The notes beneath the pieces were generated by a model. That model saw only the letters and a program-made list of their open reading frames with translations. It ran no database searches and was not told the origin of the DNA. Made by a program: the position numbers and the translations under genes. This document shows, piece by piece, positions 7,934 through 7,954 of a DNA stretch of 7,954 nucleotides. The stretch comes from Pseudomonadota bacterium (GTDB lineage Bacteria > Pseudomonadota > Alphaproteobacteria > Rhizobiales > Beijerinckiaceae), in NCBI GenBank assembly GCA_028876585.1, contig JAGWRL010000284.1, positions 1 to 7,954 on the forward strand, read 5' to 3'. Positions within the stretch are counted from its first letter, which is position 1, and every line of letters begins with the position of its first letter.

Positions 7934-7954
7934 AATAGCTGCGTTTGCGCGAGC

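Overview
The window is GC-rich with strong GC3 bias. It looks like an alphaproteobacterium, most likely Hyphomicrobiales (Rhizobiales). This rests on the high GC, the protein sequences, and a short palindromic repeat of a type that is familiar in Bradyrhizobium/Rhodopseudomonas-like genomes. The genus cannot be fixed from the sequence alone. Eleven protein features fill almost all of it, and no RNA gene, insertion sequence, CRISPR array or prophage gene was seen.

Left part (1-2785): the 3' end of argG (argininosuccinate synthase) is followed after 9 bp by a DHA2-type MFS exporter. Next comes an ECF sigma factor (ChrR-associated type) with no recognisable anti-sigma gene next to it. A DUF924 protein on the minus strand converges on the sigma gene. 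These are chromosomal housekeeping or accessory genes with no evident tie to the right part.

Right part (2957-7933): six plus-strand genes in the order ligJ-ligK-ligI-ligA-ligB-ligC form a near-complete protocatechuate 4,5-cleavage (meta-cleavage) pathway. LigAB opens protocatechuate to 4-carboxy-2-hydroxymuconate-6-semialdehyde (CHMS). LigC oxidises the CHMS hemiacetal to 2-pyrone-4,6-dicarboxylate (PDC). LigI opens PDC to 4-oxalomesaconate. LigJ hydrates that product (after LigU-type isomerisation) to 4-carboxy-4-hydroxy-2-oxoadipate (CHA), and LigK cleaves CHA to pyruvate and oxaloacetate. The first five genes are packed with gaps of 1 to 5 bp or an 11-base overlap, so they are almost certainly one transcript. 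ligC follows after 86 bp holding a REP-like palindrome.

Key catalytic residues are intact in all six enzymes as far as I can compare them from memory with the Sphingobium SYK-6 proteins. Not present in the window are the isomerase LigU, a LysR-type regulator (LigR-like), a protocatechuate transporter, and the upstream demethylases or hydroxylases that make protocatechuate. A perfect 6-6-6 inverted repeat (2870-2887) in the 171-bp divergent region before ligJ is the best candidate regulatory site. The pathway itself is known. The points worth a second look are the regulatory dyad, the repeat between ligB and ligC, the missing ligU, and the sigma factor without a partner. I see no evidence of a wholly new system.
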